Of a stretch of DNA of 64,000 bases, positions 1 through 9,452 are shown one piece after another. The stretch covers positions 30,661 through 94,660 of the forward strand of contig JACRQG010000040.1 of NCBI GenBank assembly GCA_016222805.1, in the 5' to 3' direction. Origin of the DNA: Verrucomicrobiota bacterium (lineage in GTDB: Bacteria; Verrucomicrobiota; Verrucomicrobiia; Opitutales; Opitutaceae). Below the pieces are notes generated by a model that made no database searches, was not told the DNA's origin, and worked only from the letters and a program-made list of their open reading frames with translations. Both the position numbers and the translations under genes were made by a program. Within the stretch, counting starts at the first letter, position 1. Each line of letters begins with the position of its first letter.

Positions 1-603
1 TGCCCGTGCAGCCTGTATCTGGCCAAGCTGTACATGCCGGAACTCGGAACGCCCGTGACGGCCGGCACGGTGCAGGCGGACCAGGCGAAGTCGACCCACG
101 TGAACGGCATCGACGCCGCCGCCGCGGGCACCAGCGACGGCCTGAAACTCGCCCTCAACGTGGCGGCGATGCTGATTGTGTTCATCGCCTTCGTCGCGAT
201 GGCCGACGCCCTGCTGGGCTTCGTCCGACAGGGGCTGTCGCTACAGAAAATCTTCGCCTGGCTGTTCTCGCCCGCCGCTTTCCTGATGGGTGTGGAGGTG
301 GCGGACATCGGCAAGGTCGGCACCCTGCTCGGGGCCAAGCTCGCGATCAACGAGCACTACGCCTATCTCGTGATGAAGGGCTGGAAGGCCACGCCCGACT
401 TCATGACGCCGCGCTCGTACGTGCTGGCGGCGTTTGCGCTCACCGGGTTTGCCAATTTCGCCTCGGTGGGGATTCAACTCGGCGGCATCGGGGCCATTGC
501 GCCCGAGCGCCGGCATGACCTCGCGCGACTGGGCCTGCGCGCCCTGTTTGTCGGCTTCGTCGCCACGCTGCTGAACGCGGCGATTGCAGGCATCCTCCTG
601 TAA
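1..603 (+). CDS. Concentrative nucleoside transporter (CNT, NupC-type), C-terminal part
   Basis: The gene is cut by the window's left edge; 200 codons of its 3' end are visible and the true start lies outside. The segment near residues 140-170 (TGFANFASVGIQLGGIGAIA followed by PERRHDLARLGLRAL) is the characteristic C-terminal signature of CNT-family sodium- or proton-coupled nucleoside symporters. Hydrophobic helices flank it (around LALNVAAMLIVFIAFVAM and the final ALFVGFVATLLNAAIAGILL). The family imports nucleosides across the inner membrane. The next gene starts about 50 bases downstream and looks unrelated. Family assignment is firm; substrate choice cannot be read from this fragment. 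Confidence 0.9.
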   Translation, partial: CPCSLYLAKLYMPELGTPVTAGTVQADQAKSTHVNGIDAAAAGTSDGLKLALNVAAMLIVFIAFVAMADALLGFVRQGLSLQKIFAWLFSPAAFLMGVEVADIGKVGTLLGAKLAINEHYAYLVMKGWKATPDFMTPRSYVLAAFALTGFANFASVGIQLGGIGAIAPERRHDLARLGLRALFVGFVATLLNAAIAGILL

Positions 604-655
604 CTCCTCCCCGGGGCGGGCGGGCGGTGCTGCGTTCGCCGAAGGTCCCTCAAAC

Positions 656-3163
656 ATGCTCTACCGCTCTGCGCCACCGAACCGGAGTTCTGTCCCGGAG
701 GGCCGACGAATTCCGCGGGCGCGAGCGCGGCGGCCGAACTGGCGCGGAGGGCTTTGGTGGATCGTGCTCCTGACTTGGAGTTGGGGCGCACACGCTGCCG
801 CCCAGGTGCTCGACCTGACTTTCAACCCCAATCCCAACAACACCGTCTACGCCGTGGCGGTCCAGGCCGACGATCGGGTCTGGGTGGGAGGGTCCTTCAC
901 CCAAATCGGAGGCACGGGACGCACGTATCTGGCGCGCCTCTCCGCCAGCGGGGCACTCGATGTCAGCGGCGTCGCCATCCCGAACGGAACGGTCTACGCC
1001 ATCGCCCTTCAGCCCGACGGCAAGGTGCTGGTCGGTGGTCTCTTTTCCAGTGTGAGCGGCGCGTCGCGGGGGCGCCTAGTCCGTCTCCATGCCAGCGGCT
1101 CCGTCGACGCCACGCTGGCGGCCGATCTCGGTACGGGGATCGTCCGCGCCATCGTGGTGCAGCCGGATGGGAAGATCGTGATCGGGGGCTCCTTCTCGTT
1201 TGTCGGTGGCGTGCCCCGGCAGAACGTCGCCCGTTTGAACCCCGACGGCTCCGTCGACCCGGAGTTTTCCGCCGATGCCACGGGTTTTCCCAGTGGTTCG
1301 ACCACGGTGCTGGCCTTGGCGCTGCAGCCGGATGGCGCCGTGATTGTGGCCGGGCAGTTCGGGGCCCTGAAGGGGCAGTTCCGGCCCAGCCTCGGGCGGG
1401 TCCGCCGCGATGGTTCGCTGGACGAGACCTTCAATGCCCAGGGCACGGGGACGCCGGCGGCGGTCACGACGGTGGGGGTGCAGCGCGACGGAAAACTTCT
1501 CGTCGGGGGCAGCGGGTTTTCCATCGGCACGGTTCGGCGCGATTTTGCCCGATTGTTGTCCGATGGTTCGCTGGATCCCTCCTTCAGTCCCGTCGTGCTC
1601 GGCACGGTGTCGTACGTGACGGAGCAGCCGGACGGCGGGGTGCTGATTGCCGGGCGGTTCACGTCGGTCGAGAACCAGTTCCGCCCCGGCCTGGCGCGGT
1701 TTTTGCCCGGAGGGACACTCGATCCCAACTACACCTTCACGGTGTCTGGAGAGGTGGCGCCGAATCAGCTTCCCGTGCTCGCGATTGTCACCACGCCGGC
1801 GGGACGCACGATCCTCGGCGGTTCGTTCGGCAGCGTCGACTCGGCGGTGCGCAACGGCCTCGCCCGCCTGGTGCCGCCCGGGCCGGCCATCACGGCGCAA
1901 CCGGCGTCCGCCACCGCGACCGTGGGCACCACCGCGAGCCTGTCCGTCACCGTGACCGGCAGTGCCATCAACTACCAGTGGCGCAAGGGCGGGACGCCCA
2001 TCGCAGGAGCCACCAACGCCACCTTGTCCCTCCCCAACGTGTCGGTGGCGGAGGCTGGCGTCTACGATGTCGTGGCGAGCAACAGCCTGGGCGCGGTGAC
2101 CAGCGCGCCCGCGACATTGAGTGTGGCGATCCCGCCGGTGTTCCAGTTGCAGCCGGCGTCCGTTCTCGCGATCTCCGGCCAGCCAGCGACCTTTTCCGTG
2201 TCAGTCTCCGGTACGCCTGCGCCTGCGCTTCAGTGGCAAAAGGACGGAGTGCCGCTGGTCGGTGCGACGGGAACGACCCTTTCCCTGGCCGCCGTCAAGG
2301 CGACCGACGTCGGCACCTACCGGATCGTGGCCACCAATCTGGCGGGCAGTGTCACCTCGTCGTCGGCGACCCTGGTGATGCTGCCATCGGCGCGGTTGGG
2401 CAACGTGTCGGTGCGCACGTCGCTCGGCGCCGGGCAGGCGGTGATTGTCGGTTTCGCCGTCAGTGGCGGCTCCGGCAACGTGCTGCTCCGGGCGGCGGGG
2501 CCGGCCTTGTCGGCCTTTGGGCTGACGTCCGCCATGGCCGATCCGCGCATGGAACTCTACCGCGAGTCGACCAAGCTGCTGGAGAATGACAACTGGCCGG
2601 CGGTTCTGGCCGGGGCCTTTGCCAGTGTGGCGGCGTTTCCTTTCGAGCCCAATAGCCGGGACGCTGCGATGCAGCAGGTGGTTTCCGGTGCGCACAGCGT
2701 CGTGGTGAACGGCACCGGCCCAGGAGTGGTGCTGGTGGAAGCGTACGAACTTGGTGGGCCCGCGCCGGCGCGCCTCGTCAACCTCTCGGCCCGGAATCGC
2801 GTCGGCGAAGGCGACGACGTGCTGATTGCCGGCTTTGCCGTCGCGGGCTTCGGCTCGCTGCGCGTGTTGGTGCGGGCAGTCGGCCCGACGCTCGGCGGCG
2901 TGCCGTTTGCCGTCCCCGGCGTGCTGGCGGATCCCAAGCTCGAGCTGCGGAACAGTGCCGGAGTACTGGTGGCGGAAAACGACAACTGGGATCCCGCGCT
3001 CGCCGGGATCGCGACGTCGGTGGGCGCCTTTGGGCTCGCCCCGGGATCCAAGGACGCCGCGGTTCTCGCCACCTTGGCGGGAGGCGTGAGCTACACCATG
3101 GTGGTCCGCGGGGCGGACGGCGGCACCGGCGTCGCCCTCGTCGAGGTCTACGAAGTTCCGTGA
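656..3163 (+). CDS. Secreted delta-60 beta-propeller / Ig-like protein with C-terminal tandem module
   Basis: I chose the ATG at 656 because it precedes an Arg-rich n-region and hydrophobic core (WWIVLLTWSWGAHAAA) that reads as a signal peptide; an upstream in-frame start at 584 adds no sensible sequence. The mature protein (835 aa with signal) has seven delta-60-type repeats (about residues 45-405), each with a QPDGKVLVGG-like core and a ...ARL...DGSLD... strand. Two Ig-like domains follow (about 408-577). The end is two copies of a ~130-residue module (578-703, 704-835) with the motifs NxSxR, RAxGP, DP, ENDNW and DAA, terminating in VEVYEVP. The same tandem pair ends four other proteins in this window. 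Probably exported or surface-displayed; no enzymatic residues recognised. Confidence 0.85.
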   Translation: MLYRSAPPNRSSVPEGRRIPRARARRPNWRGGLWWIVLLTWSWGAHAAAQVLDLTFNPNPNNTVYAVAVQADDRVWVGGSFTQIGGTGRTYLARLSASGALDVSGVAIPNGTVYAIALQPDGKVLVGGLFSSVSGASRGRLVRLHASGSVDATLAADLGTGIVRAIVVQPDGKIVIGGSFSFVGGVPRQNVARLNPDGSVDPEFSADATGFPSGSTTVLALALQPDGAVIVAGQFGALKGQFRPSLGRVRRDGSLDETFNAQGTGTPAAVTTVGVQRDGKLLVGGSGFSIGTVRRDFARLLSDGSLDPSFSPVVLGTVSYVTEQPDGGVLIAGRFTSVENQFRPGLARFLPGGTLDPNYTFTVSGEVAPNQLPVLAIVTTPAGRTILGGSFGSVDSAVRNGLARLVPPGPAITAQPASATATVGTTASLSVTVTGSAINYQWRKGGTPIAGATNATLSLPNVSVAEAGVYDVVASNSLGAVTSAPATLSVAIPPVFQLQPASVLAISGQPATFSVSVSGTPAPALQWQKDGVPLVGATGTTLSLAAVKATDVGTYRIVATNLAGSVTSSSATLVMLPSARLGNVSVRTSLGAGQAVIVGFAVSGGSGNVLLRAAGPALSAFGLTSAMADPRMELYRESTKLLENDNWPAVLAGAFASVAAFPFEPNSRDAAMQQVVSGAHSVVVNGTGPGVVLVEAYELGGPAPARLVNLSARNRVGEGDDVLIAGFAVAGFGSLRVLVRAVGPTLGGVPFAVPGVLADPKLELRNSAGVLVAENDNWDPALAGIATSVGAFGLAPGSKDAAVLATLAGGVSYTMVVRGADGGTGVALVEVYEVP

Positions 3164-3219
3164 GGCGGAGGCTGGTTGCCCTGGCCGTGATTGGGTACTG
3201 CTGGTCCAGCTGCGACCCC

Positions 3220-6126
3220 TTACCACATTCGTTTCACCGAGAGCCTCCAGAACCGCCCCTGTGGGCGGGTTACCTGTCCGTAGTTGAAACCGATTGGCGG
3301 ATCGGGATAAAGCGGAGGCGTTTCGTCAAATGCGTCCTCCAGGCCGATGGTGATTTGAATACCACGCGCCCAGGATTGTGGAGGCGAAGAGTAGGTGGCG
3401 CGGAAATGCACGACCCGGTAGGGTTTCTGGTAGTACGCTTCAGTCGAATGGTATCCGCTGCTCGCGATATAGGAGATAGTGCTTCCGGCACTCCACCGGT
3501 TGCGTGACCAATCGAGCGAGGCGCGCCCGCGCCAACGCGGTGTGCTGACACCGCCAGCATTGTTGATCATCGGAGAGTGACGGTCGTAGGCGAATTCCGC
3601 GCGATCGGTGTAGGTCACCGCGGCGGCCGCGCCCACCCTACCCACCGGCAACGCTTGGCGGTGTCGCAAAGAGAAATCCCAGCCGATCAACCGCCTCCGG
3701 CTGAGGTTCACGGTAAACGTGTCGATGCGCTGGAGTCGGCCCGGTACGACCGCGCTCTGTCCCGACGCGACCAAAGTGGTCTGACCGGCGGGACCGCTCA
3801 GTACCGGAATCGGGCTGACCGTGCGATTTACCAGGGTTTCCAATCCCGGTTGGCGATGTACCAGCGCTCCGAGTCCCCCCAGTTCATTCTCCAGAACGTA
3901 GACCGGGCTCACTCCGGAAATGACGTTTTCGAGTTCGTAGCGAAACCAGGTGGCTTCCATTTCCAGCCCGGGCACACGGCGCAGGGTCCACCCCGTACTC
4001 ACCTGGTAAGTTATGCCTTTCTCCGCGCGCAAGTCGGGGTTGCCGCCTTGGCGAATGAGCCGGGGCACGTTAGGCCCGTCAGACTCATCGCCAGTAAGGG
4101 CGACGGGCCGGCGCGGATCCGTGACTGAGTTGGTGTATCCGTCACCTTGCGGTGAGTACAATTGGGGAAGGCTCGGTGCCCGGAAGGTGCTGGCTCCGCT
4201 TGCCCTCAGAACTAACCCCTCGGCCGGACGCAGGACCAGACCTACGGACGGCTTCAGTCCACTTCGAAAACTTGCGGAGAATTCCTCGAGACGGGCCGCC
4301 CCTTCGACAGCGAGTCGCGACTTTTCCAGCCCGGCAGGCTCCGGATTCCACAGCGGCACACGAACCTCGGCGGCAAGCGCCCGCACGGTGCGCGAAAAGG
4401 CAGCGTCAGCGCCGCTCTGCCCGTACCCGAGGATGTTTCCGGCCCGACTCGCCTCATCGCTCGTTCCGGAAAATCGCTCCCGCCGCTGTTCTGCAAAGGC
4501 TACGGCTTGAACCGCCCCTGAGGGCAGGCGTAGGAGAGAACCTCCGACATGGGCGTCAATCGAAAGCAAGTCGGCCGTACCGCCAAACCACGCCTCGGTT
4601 TTCAAGGCATCGATCAGCGTGGGATCGTGCCGATAGTTGCGACCGCCGAAGGGGTTTAGGGTAGTGGAGGGTTGCGAGCCCGCCAATGCGGCGTTGACCT
4701 TTGCCGCATCGTACACGTTGCGAGTGGTGTCGACGAATTCGTCGCGGCTGTAGGCTGTGGCAAGCTCCCAGCGATACGAAGAGCGGACGACTTGCCGGAG
4801 GCCGGCCAGCAAGGCGGTATGGTCGTCCTCGGTCAGGGATTTCCGCGGTCCGGCGTCGGGAATGCGCCAGGAGGCGATGACATCGACGCCAAATGGATTA
4901 AAGGCGTTGGTGCGCGGCACCGTAGCTGAGAATCCACTTGGATGGTACTGAGTACGGGTGCGATTCCTGCCGCCCTGGAATTCGGCAAACCAGGCCATCC
5001 CGGCGGCAATTTCGTGGTCGAGGCGTGCCGTGGCGGCAATTCGGCTAACGGCGGGCGTAGTCCAGATCTGCTCGTTGAAGTCAAAGAGACTGCGCGCGCC
5101 GGGGTCGCCGCGGGTGAGTTCCGGGACAACGAACGAGGCCGCAGCCGCAGGGGTGAACTGTCCACCCGTCGCCCCGGTGAACGCAGCAGAGAAACTCGGA
5201 GTCGCACTGGTCAATTCGACACCGCTCCCAGAGGCCCGGGTTCCGGGCAGGGTGGAGATGGAGGCACCTATCGGAAGCGTTGGTAGGTTGACACCGTTGC
5301 GTCCGTTCACCTGCCCCGGGGAAGGGACTATTCGCGCATTTGCGCTGGTCAGGGACCGTCCGTCATAGCCTGCCAGCTGGCTCGCCGGGAGACTTGCGTA
5401 ATAGTCGTAGGATCGGGTGTAGGCCGGGATCAGGTTGGCGGTTCGGGTAAAGGCCCGATCTTGGTGGGCTTGAGAATGCCGTTCGAAGTAGTCCACCCCA
5501 ACGGCAAGGCCAAGCCGGCCTTGGGTGGTACCGGTGAATACCGACGCCGATATTTCCGCCGCATCCGTTCGCACCGAGTTTCCGTAACTGATGACCGACT
5601 CCCCTCCGCGAGGCTGGCGGCGAGTGACAAGATTCACCACCCCGCCAACAGCGTCAGCCCCGTAAACGGCCGATGCCCCACTCTTCAAGATCTCGACGCG
5701 TTCGAGAAACGACGTTGGGAACCGGTTGGTGTCCACGAACGTGGTGATGACGTCGAAGGCGCTGGCGTTCACGGTGACGCGACGACCGTTAACCAGGACC
5801 AGGGTATTGCCCGCCCCCAGCCCCCGAAGGTCGGCGGCCATGACTCCACGCGCGCTATTGAATGCCACCAAGTCTGAGATCTGATTCCCAGGAAACTCGG
5901 GGAGCTCCCGCAGCACCTCCGCCAGTCGAGCCCGGCCGGCTTCCGACAAGGCTTCCCGAGTGATGACATTGTAGTTGATGGGGCTTTCCGCGAGTTCCCG
6001 GCCGAGTCGGGTGCCCGTCACTTCGATTGGGGAGAGTAGAATTGTCGGCACGGAAGTGGCCGCTCCAAGTACTGAAGCAAGGGCTCCAAATCCAATAAGG
6101 TAGAATCGAAGGAGATATGGAGGCAT
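3220..6126 (-). CDS. TonB-dependent outer-membrane receptor
   Basis: The ATG at 6126 is preferred over an upstream in-frame start at 6198 because it opens a clean signal peptide (MPPYLLRFYLIGFGALASVLGA). The 968-aa protein has an N-terminal stretch SPIEVTGTR, then a plug domain with LxEVLRELPEFPGNQ, the RGLGAGNTLVLVNGRRV strand and VEILKSGASAVYGADAVGGV, all typical of TonB receptors. The C-terminal beta-barrel ends in GRFWRLSVKRMW, with the terminal aromatic residue expected of Bam substrates. It would import a ligand such as an oligosaccharide or metal chelate using TonB energy. No SusD-like partner is adjacent, so this is not a Bacteroidetes-style SusCD pair. Divergent from the kinase gene at 6314. 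Confidence 0.93.
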   Translation of the reverse strand: MPPYLLRFYLIGFGALASVLGAATSVPTILLSPIEVTGTRLGRELAESPINYNVITREALSEAGRARLAEVLRELPEFPGNQISDLVAFNSARGVMAADLRGLGAGNTLVLVNGRRVTVNASAFDVITTFVDTNRFPTSFLERVEILKSGASAVYGADAVGGVVNLVTRRQPRGGESVISYGNSVRTDAAEISASVFTGTTQGRLGLAVGVDYFERHSQAHQDRAFTRTANLIPAYTRSYDYYASLPASQLAGYDGRSLTSANARIVPSPGQVNGRNGVNLPTLPIGASISTLPGTRASGSGVELTSATPSFSAAFTGATGGQFTPAAAASFVVPELTRGDPGARSLFDFNEQIWTTPAVSRIAATARLDHEIAAGMAWFAEFQGGRNRTRTQYHPSGFSATVPRTNAFNPFGVDVIASWRIPDAGPRKSLTEDDHTALLAGLRQVVRSSYRWELATAYSRDEFVDTTRNVYDAAKVNAALAGSQPSTTLNPFGGRNYRHDPTLIDALKTEAWFGGTADLLSIDAHVGGSLLRLPSGAVQAVAFAEQRRERFSGTSDEASRAGNILGYGQSGADAAFSRTVRALAAEVRVPLWNPEPAGLEKSRLAVEGAARLEEFSASFRSGLKPSVGLVLRPAEGLVLRASGASTFRAPSLPQLYSPQGDGYTNSVTDPRRPVALTGDESDGPNVPRLIRQGGNPDLRAEKGITYQVSTGWTLRRVPGLEMEATWFRYELENVISGVSPVYVLENELGGLGALVHRQPGLETLVNRTVSPIPVLSGPAGQTTLVASGQSAVVPGRLQRIDTFTVNLSRRRLIGWDFSLRHRQALPVGRVGAAAAVTYTDRAEFAYDRHSPMINNAGGVSTPRWRGRASLDWSRNRWSAGSTISYIASSGYHSTEAYYQKPYRVVHFRATYSSPPQSWARGIQITIGLEDAFDETPPLYPDPPIGFNYGQVTRPQGRFWRLSVKRMW

Positions 6127-6313
6127 AGATTCCGGCCGGGCACGGCAGTTTCCAGCCGAAGGGTGGAACTGTACGCCCAGCAAGCATGGGATGCGCATGC
6201 AGACCGAAATAAACTCGGGTCATACGAGTAAGAAGTGACAATCAGCCGTTAAGCGAACGAGTGCCAGGCTCCGGCGTTGACGAGGGAAATGCCTCTCCGC
6301 CAGCGTTTCTTCC

Positions 6314-8491
6314 GTGGATCTTTCCAGCTCCGATGCCGATCCAACCTTGCGCGGCGAATCCGCCGGGGCGCGCGTCTTCGGCCGGTACACGCTAATCGAG
6401 ATTCTCGGACGCGGCGGCATGGGTGTGGTCTGGCGGGCGCGTGACGAGACCTTAGGGGAGGAGGTGGCCCTGAAATTCCTGCCCGACGCGGTGCGCTGGG
6501 ACCCGGGCGCCTTTGACGATCTCAAGGAAGAGACCCGCCGGGCCCGGCAGCTCACGCACCCGAATATTGTTCGGATTCACGATTTTGTGGAGGATGCCGC
6601 CGGTGCCGCGATTTCGATGGAACTGGTCGAAGGTCAGACGCTGACGGCCTTGCGGTTGCAGCGGCCGGCCAAGATTCTGGAACCCGCCGATATTCTCCCG
6701 TGGTTACCGCAATTGTGTGCGGCGTTGGACTTCGCCCACCAAGAGGCGCGTGTCGTCCACCGCGACCTGAAGCCCTCCAACCTCATGCTGACAACGGATG
6801 GCCGGCTGAAGGTGACCGACTTCGGGGTCGCGCGCAGCATGGCCGATTCGATTTCACGGGTCAGTATGATGTCCGCCGGCACTCTCGTGTACATGAGCCC
6901 ACAGCAGGCCATGGGAGAGGAGCCTTCACCTGCGGACGACATCTACGCAGTCGGTGCTACCTTGTATGAGTTGCTCACCGGGAAACCGCCCTTTCACACC
7001 GGCGACGTGCGCGTGCAGTTATTTCAGCGGCGGCCAGACTCGATCGCGACGCGGCGCCGGGTGCTGGGGCATGCCGCGGGGTCGGTCTCTCGGGAATGGG
7101 AGGCGACGGTCGCAGCGTGCCTGGCCAAGGAGGCCGAGGCGCGACCGTCGTCTGCGGGCGAAGTCATCCGCCGGCTGCAGCGCGCGGCACCATCCGCGCG
7201 CCGTTGGTGGCGGCTGCCCACGCGGCGTGAAGCCACCCTGGCCGGCGTGGCCGCCGCGGTCGCCGGGGGAGTTTTCTGGTGGCACGGGCATGCGGTCGCC
7301 GGAGCCGCGGTGGCCTCGCCAGTGGAGTTCCCGAGCGACGCCGGCCGGGCGCTTGCGGCCTGGAACTTTGATGGTGACGCTCGGGATGGCTCCGGCCGGG
7401 GATTGCACGGTGAAGTGGCGTCGGCGGTTCCGACCACGGATCGATTCGGACGGATCGATCGGGCGCTGAAGTTCAACGGTCAGGCTTGGGTTACCGTGCC
7501 GGATTCACCCCGGTTTCGGTGGGATGGAAAGTCGCCGTTCACCGTGGCGCTGTGGGTGCGCAACGACGAGTCTCCCACGCTCAGCGGCTACGTCTGTGGA
7601 ACAGAATCGACCACGGTCGGCGGATTGGAGTGGATGCTGGGATTCCAACGCGGGCGCCCAGCCGGTTGTGTTCGTCGCGTGCAATCGGTGGCCGACCATT
7701 GTCTGGTGGAGGCGGATACGGCGTTGCCGGTCGGAAAGTGGCACCACCTTGCGCTGGTGAGCGATGGCACCCGCCTTTTGCTGCACGTGGATGGCCGTCT
7801 TGTGGCCGCCAAGCCGCTCGGCGCGCTGCGGACCGCGGCGGCGTCCGAGTCGGTTCAACTGACGTTTGGCCGGCCGTCGATCTCCACTCCGTGGGCGTTT
7901 GATGGAGCCCTCGACGACGCCCGGATCTGGTCGCGGGACCTGGCTGCCGGGGAACTGGCGGTGCTCGCCGGGAGAGAGGCTTCACCGCGAATTGTCCTTA
8001 CCCGCGGGCGCTACAGTAACACGGAGAACCTGGCGGCGGCCGTCAGGGATGAGTTTGGACCGGACGCCGGCCTGCTGGATTGGAAGGAACTCGTCCGCTG
8101 GCATGCCGATGACGCCTGGGGTTTGGCCGAGGAACTGGGCTTCGCGCCCTCGCACGAGATCGCCTGGGTCCAGCGCGACCGGCAGCGCCTGTTCGACGAC
8201 AAGCGCCATTACTTTCTCGGCCGGTTTGACGGCCGGAAACCCGATTACTTCAAGGTGCACGAAGAAGTCGGCGGTCTGACCTTGGCGCTGGGTTCCTGGT
8301 ACGGAATGCGAATCCCGGCCTTTGCGCTGCTCCCTCCGGCGCGGCTGCACCACGAATCTTTGGAGCGGGCGAACGGTGCACCGGAGATTCGCCGCGCCGG
8401 GAGGATCGATCGGGCGGTCAGGGCCCTGCAGCTTTCCTGGCGGGTGCGGCTGTCTCCGACGACCGGTGCGCTGGTGGCGGCGCGATTGTGA
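6314..8491 (+). CDS. Membrane Ser/Thr protein kinase with extracytoplasmic LamG-like domain
   Basis: Starts at GTG 6314. The kinase domain (about residues 20-290) has the glycine loop GRGGMGVVW, a catalytic HRDLKPSN loop (D151) and the DFG Mg-binding motif (D169). A single membrane segment (near AVAAAVAGGVFW, about 305-325) is followed by a LamG/concanavalin-like domain (about 345-505; RALKFNGQAWVTV, FTVALWVRN, GKWHHLALVSDGTRLLLHVDG). A charged C-terminal region follows. The layout suggests extracytoplasmic binding relayed to cytoplasmic phosphorylation. The frame ends at TGA 8489-8491, but the same frame stays open for 71 more codons that read like a continuation, so the C-terminus may be truncated. 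It heads a kinase / sigma factor / FHA cluster. Confidence 0.9.
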   Translation: MDLSSSDADPTLRGESAGARVFGRYTLIEILGRGGMGVVWRARDETLGEEVALKFLPDAVRWDPGAFDDLKEETRRARQLTHPNIVRIHDFVEDAAGAAISMELVEGQTLTALRLQRPAKILEPADILPWLPQLCAALDFAHQEARVVHRDLKPSNLMLTTDGRLKVTDFGVARSMADSISRVSMMSAGTLVYMSPQQAMGEEPSPADDIYAVGATLYELLTGKPPFHTGDVRVQLFQRRPDSIATRRRVLGHAAGSVSREWEATVAACLAKEAEARPSSAGEVIRRLQRAAPSARRWWRLPTRREATLAGVAAAVAGGVFWWHGHAVAGAAVASPVEFPSDAGRALAAWNFDGDARDGSGRGLHGEVASAVPTTDRFGRIDRALKFNGQAWVTVPDSPRFRWDGKSPFTVALWVRNDESPTLSGYVCGTESTTVGGLEWMLGFQRGRPAGCVRRVQSVADHCLVEADTALPVGKWHHLALVSDGTRLLLHVDGRLVAAKPLGALRTAAASESVQLTFGRPSISTPWAFDGALDDARIWSRDLAAGELAVLAGREASPRIVLTRGRYSNTENLAAAVRDEFGPDAGLLDWKELVRWHADDAWGLAEELGFAPSHEIAWVQRDRQRLFDDKRHYFLGRFDGRKPDYFKVHEEVGGLTLALGSWYGMRIPAFALLPPARLHHESLERANGAPEIRRAGRIDRAVRALQLSWRVRLSPTTGALVAARL

Positions 8492-8509
8492 TCCGAGGGA
8501 GGGCAGGAG

Positions 8510-8704
8510 GTGCGGTCAGTCGTGGAAGTTTCGGCCGACAAGGACGGGCGTCTGGCGTTTCGTCTGGTGAGCGTGGTCGGCGGTGTACCTCAGTTTGTGG
8601 AAACTGCGGCCGTCGAGGGTTTCCGACTCGAGGGGGTGCGCGAGATTGTTCTGGGCGGGGACGGGGGCGCAGAGGTGAATCGAGCCACTTTGGCCCTGGA
8701 ATAG
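8510..8704 (+). CDS. Small in-frame ORF directly after the kinase stop (split C-terminus or small coupled protein)
   Basis: This 64-codon frame opens at GTG 8510, in the same reading frame as the kinase that stops at 8491, with no other stop between. A purine-rich GAGGGAGGG lies about 8 bases upstream of the GTG and could serve as a ribosome binding site. The predicted peptide has alternating hydrophobic strands (RSVVEVSADKDGRLAFRLV, REIVLGGDGGAEVNRATLAL) and GC-rich third positions like its neighbours, so it appears to be coding. Either one TGG-to-TGA change cut the kinase C-terminal beta domain off, or this is a translationally coupled small protein. I favour the first, moderately. Confidence 0.45.
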   Translation: MRSVVEVSADKDGRLAFRLVSVVGGVPQFVETAAVEGFRLEGVREIVLGGDGGAEVNRATLALE

Positions 8705-8772
8705 GTTGCCCCGATTGCGGGCTTGAAGATGGGGCGGAGGATGACCGACTCTCGCCATCGAGTTTCCGGACC

Positions 8773-9387
8773 ATGATCACGACCAACGAATCCCTGCTCG
8801 ACCGGCTGCGTGCGGACAACGCCCAGGAGGCGTGGCGGGAGTTCTTTGCGGCTTACTGGGGTGTAATCCTGCGCTACGGCAGGAAGATGGGGCTCCGCCA
8901 GGATCAGGCCGAGGATGTGCTGCAGGAAACAATGGTGGTCCTCATGCGGAAGCTGCCGGAGTTTGTCTATGATCGCCGCAAGGGGCGGTTCCGGAACTTT
9001 CTGCTCACCATCGTGCACCGGCGGGCGCTGGCGGTGTTTGGTCGCGAAGCTCGGAATCCGGCTGTTGCGTGGGAGGAACTGTCACCTGAATTGGTGAATC
9101 AGGTCTCCAAAGATCATCGCGGCGGCGAGTCCGAAGCTCAGGCGCGCTGGCGGGAAGCCCTCCTCGAAGAGGCGCTCCGGCGGCTGCGGTGTGATGGCCG
9201 CCTGGGAGCTGGTACGCTGGCGGTCTTTGAAGCTTACGTGGTCCGCGCCGAACCGGCGATCCAGGTGGCCCGGCGCTTTAAGATGACCGAGAATTCGGTC
9301 TATCAGATTCGGAATCGCGTGTTGCGCAGGGTGAAGGCCGAGGTCCGTCGTCTCCAGCAAAGCGCGGGAGACCCGCTGGAGCCATGA
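8773..9387 (+). CDS. ECF-like RNA polymerase sigma factor
   Basis: The ATG at 8773 gives a 204-aa protein starting MITTNESLLDRLRADNAQEA; earlier in-frame starts would add low-complexity sequence overlapping the preceding ORF. Region 2 is visible as REFFAAYWGVILRYGRKMGL, DQAEDVLQETMVVLMRKLP and the core-binding/-10 part YDRRKGRFRNFLLTIVHRRAL. Region 4 has a helix-turn-helix-like stretch (VARRFKMTENSVYQIRNRVLRRVKAEVRRL). This type, lying between a Ser/Thr kinase and an FHA protein, is common in Verrucomicrobia and Planctomycetes. The context suggests its activity or targets are tied to kinase signalling. No recognisable anti-sigma gene is adjacent. Confidence 0.85.
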   Translation: MITTNESLLDRLRADNAQEAWREFFAAYWGVILRYGRKMGLRQDQAEDVLQETMVVLMRKLPEFVYDRRKGRFRNFLLTIVHRRALAVFGREARNPAVAWEELSPELVNQVSKDHRGGESEAQARWREALLEEALRRLRCDGRLGAGTLAVFEAYVVRAEPAIQVARRFKMTENSVYQIRNRVLRRVKAEVRRLQQSAGDPLEP

Positions 9388-9452
9388 GCGGAACAACTAC
9401 GGACCTCGCGGTCGCGTAAGAACCGCGGCTGCGATTGGAATACCGTGTGGAG

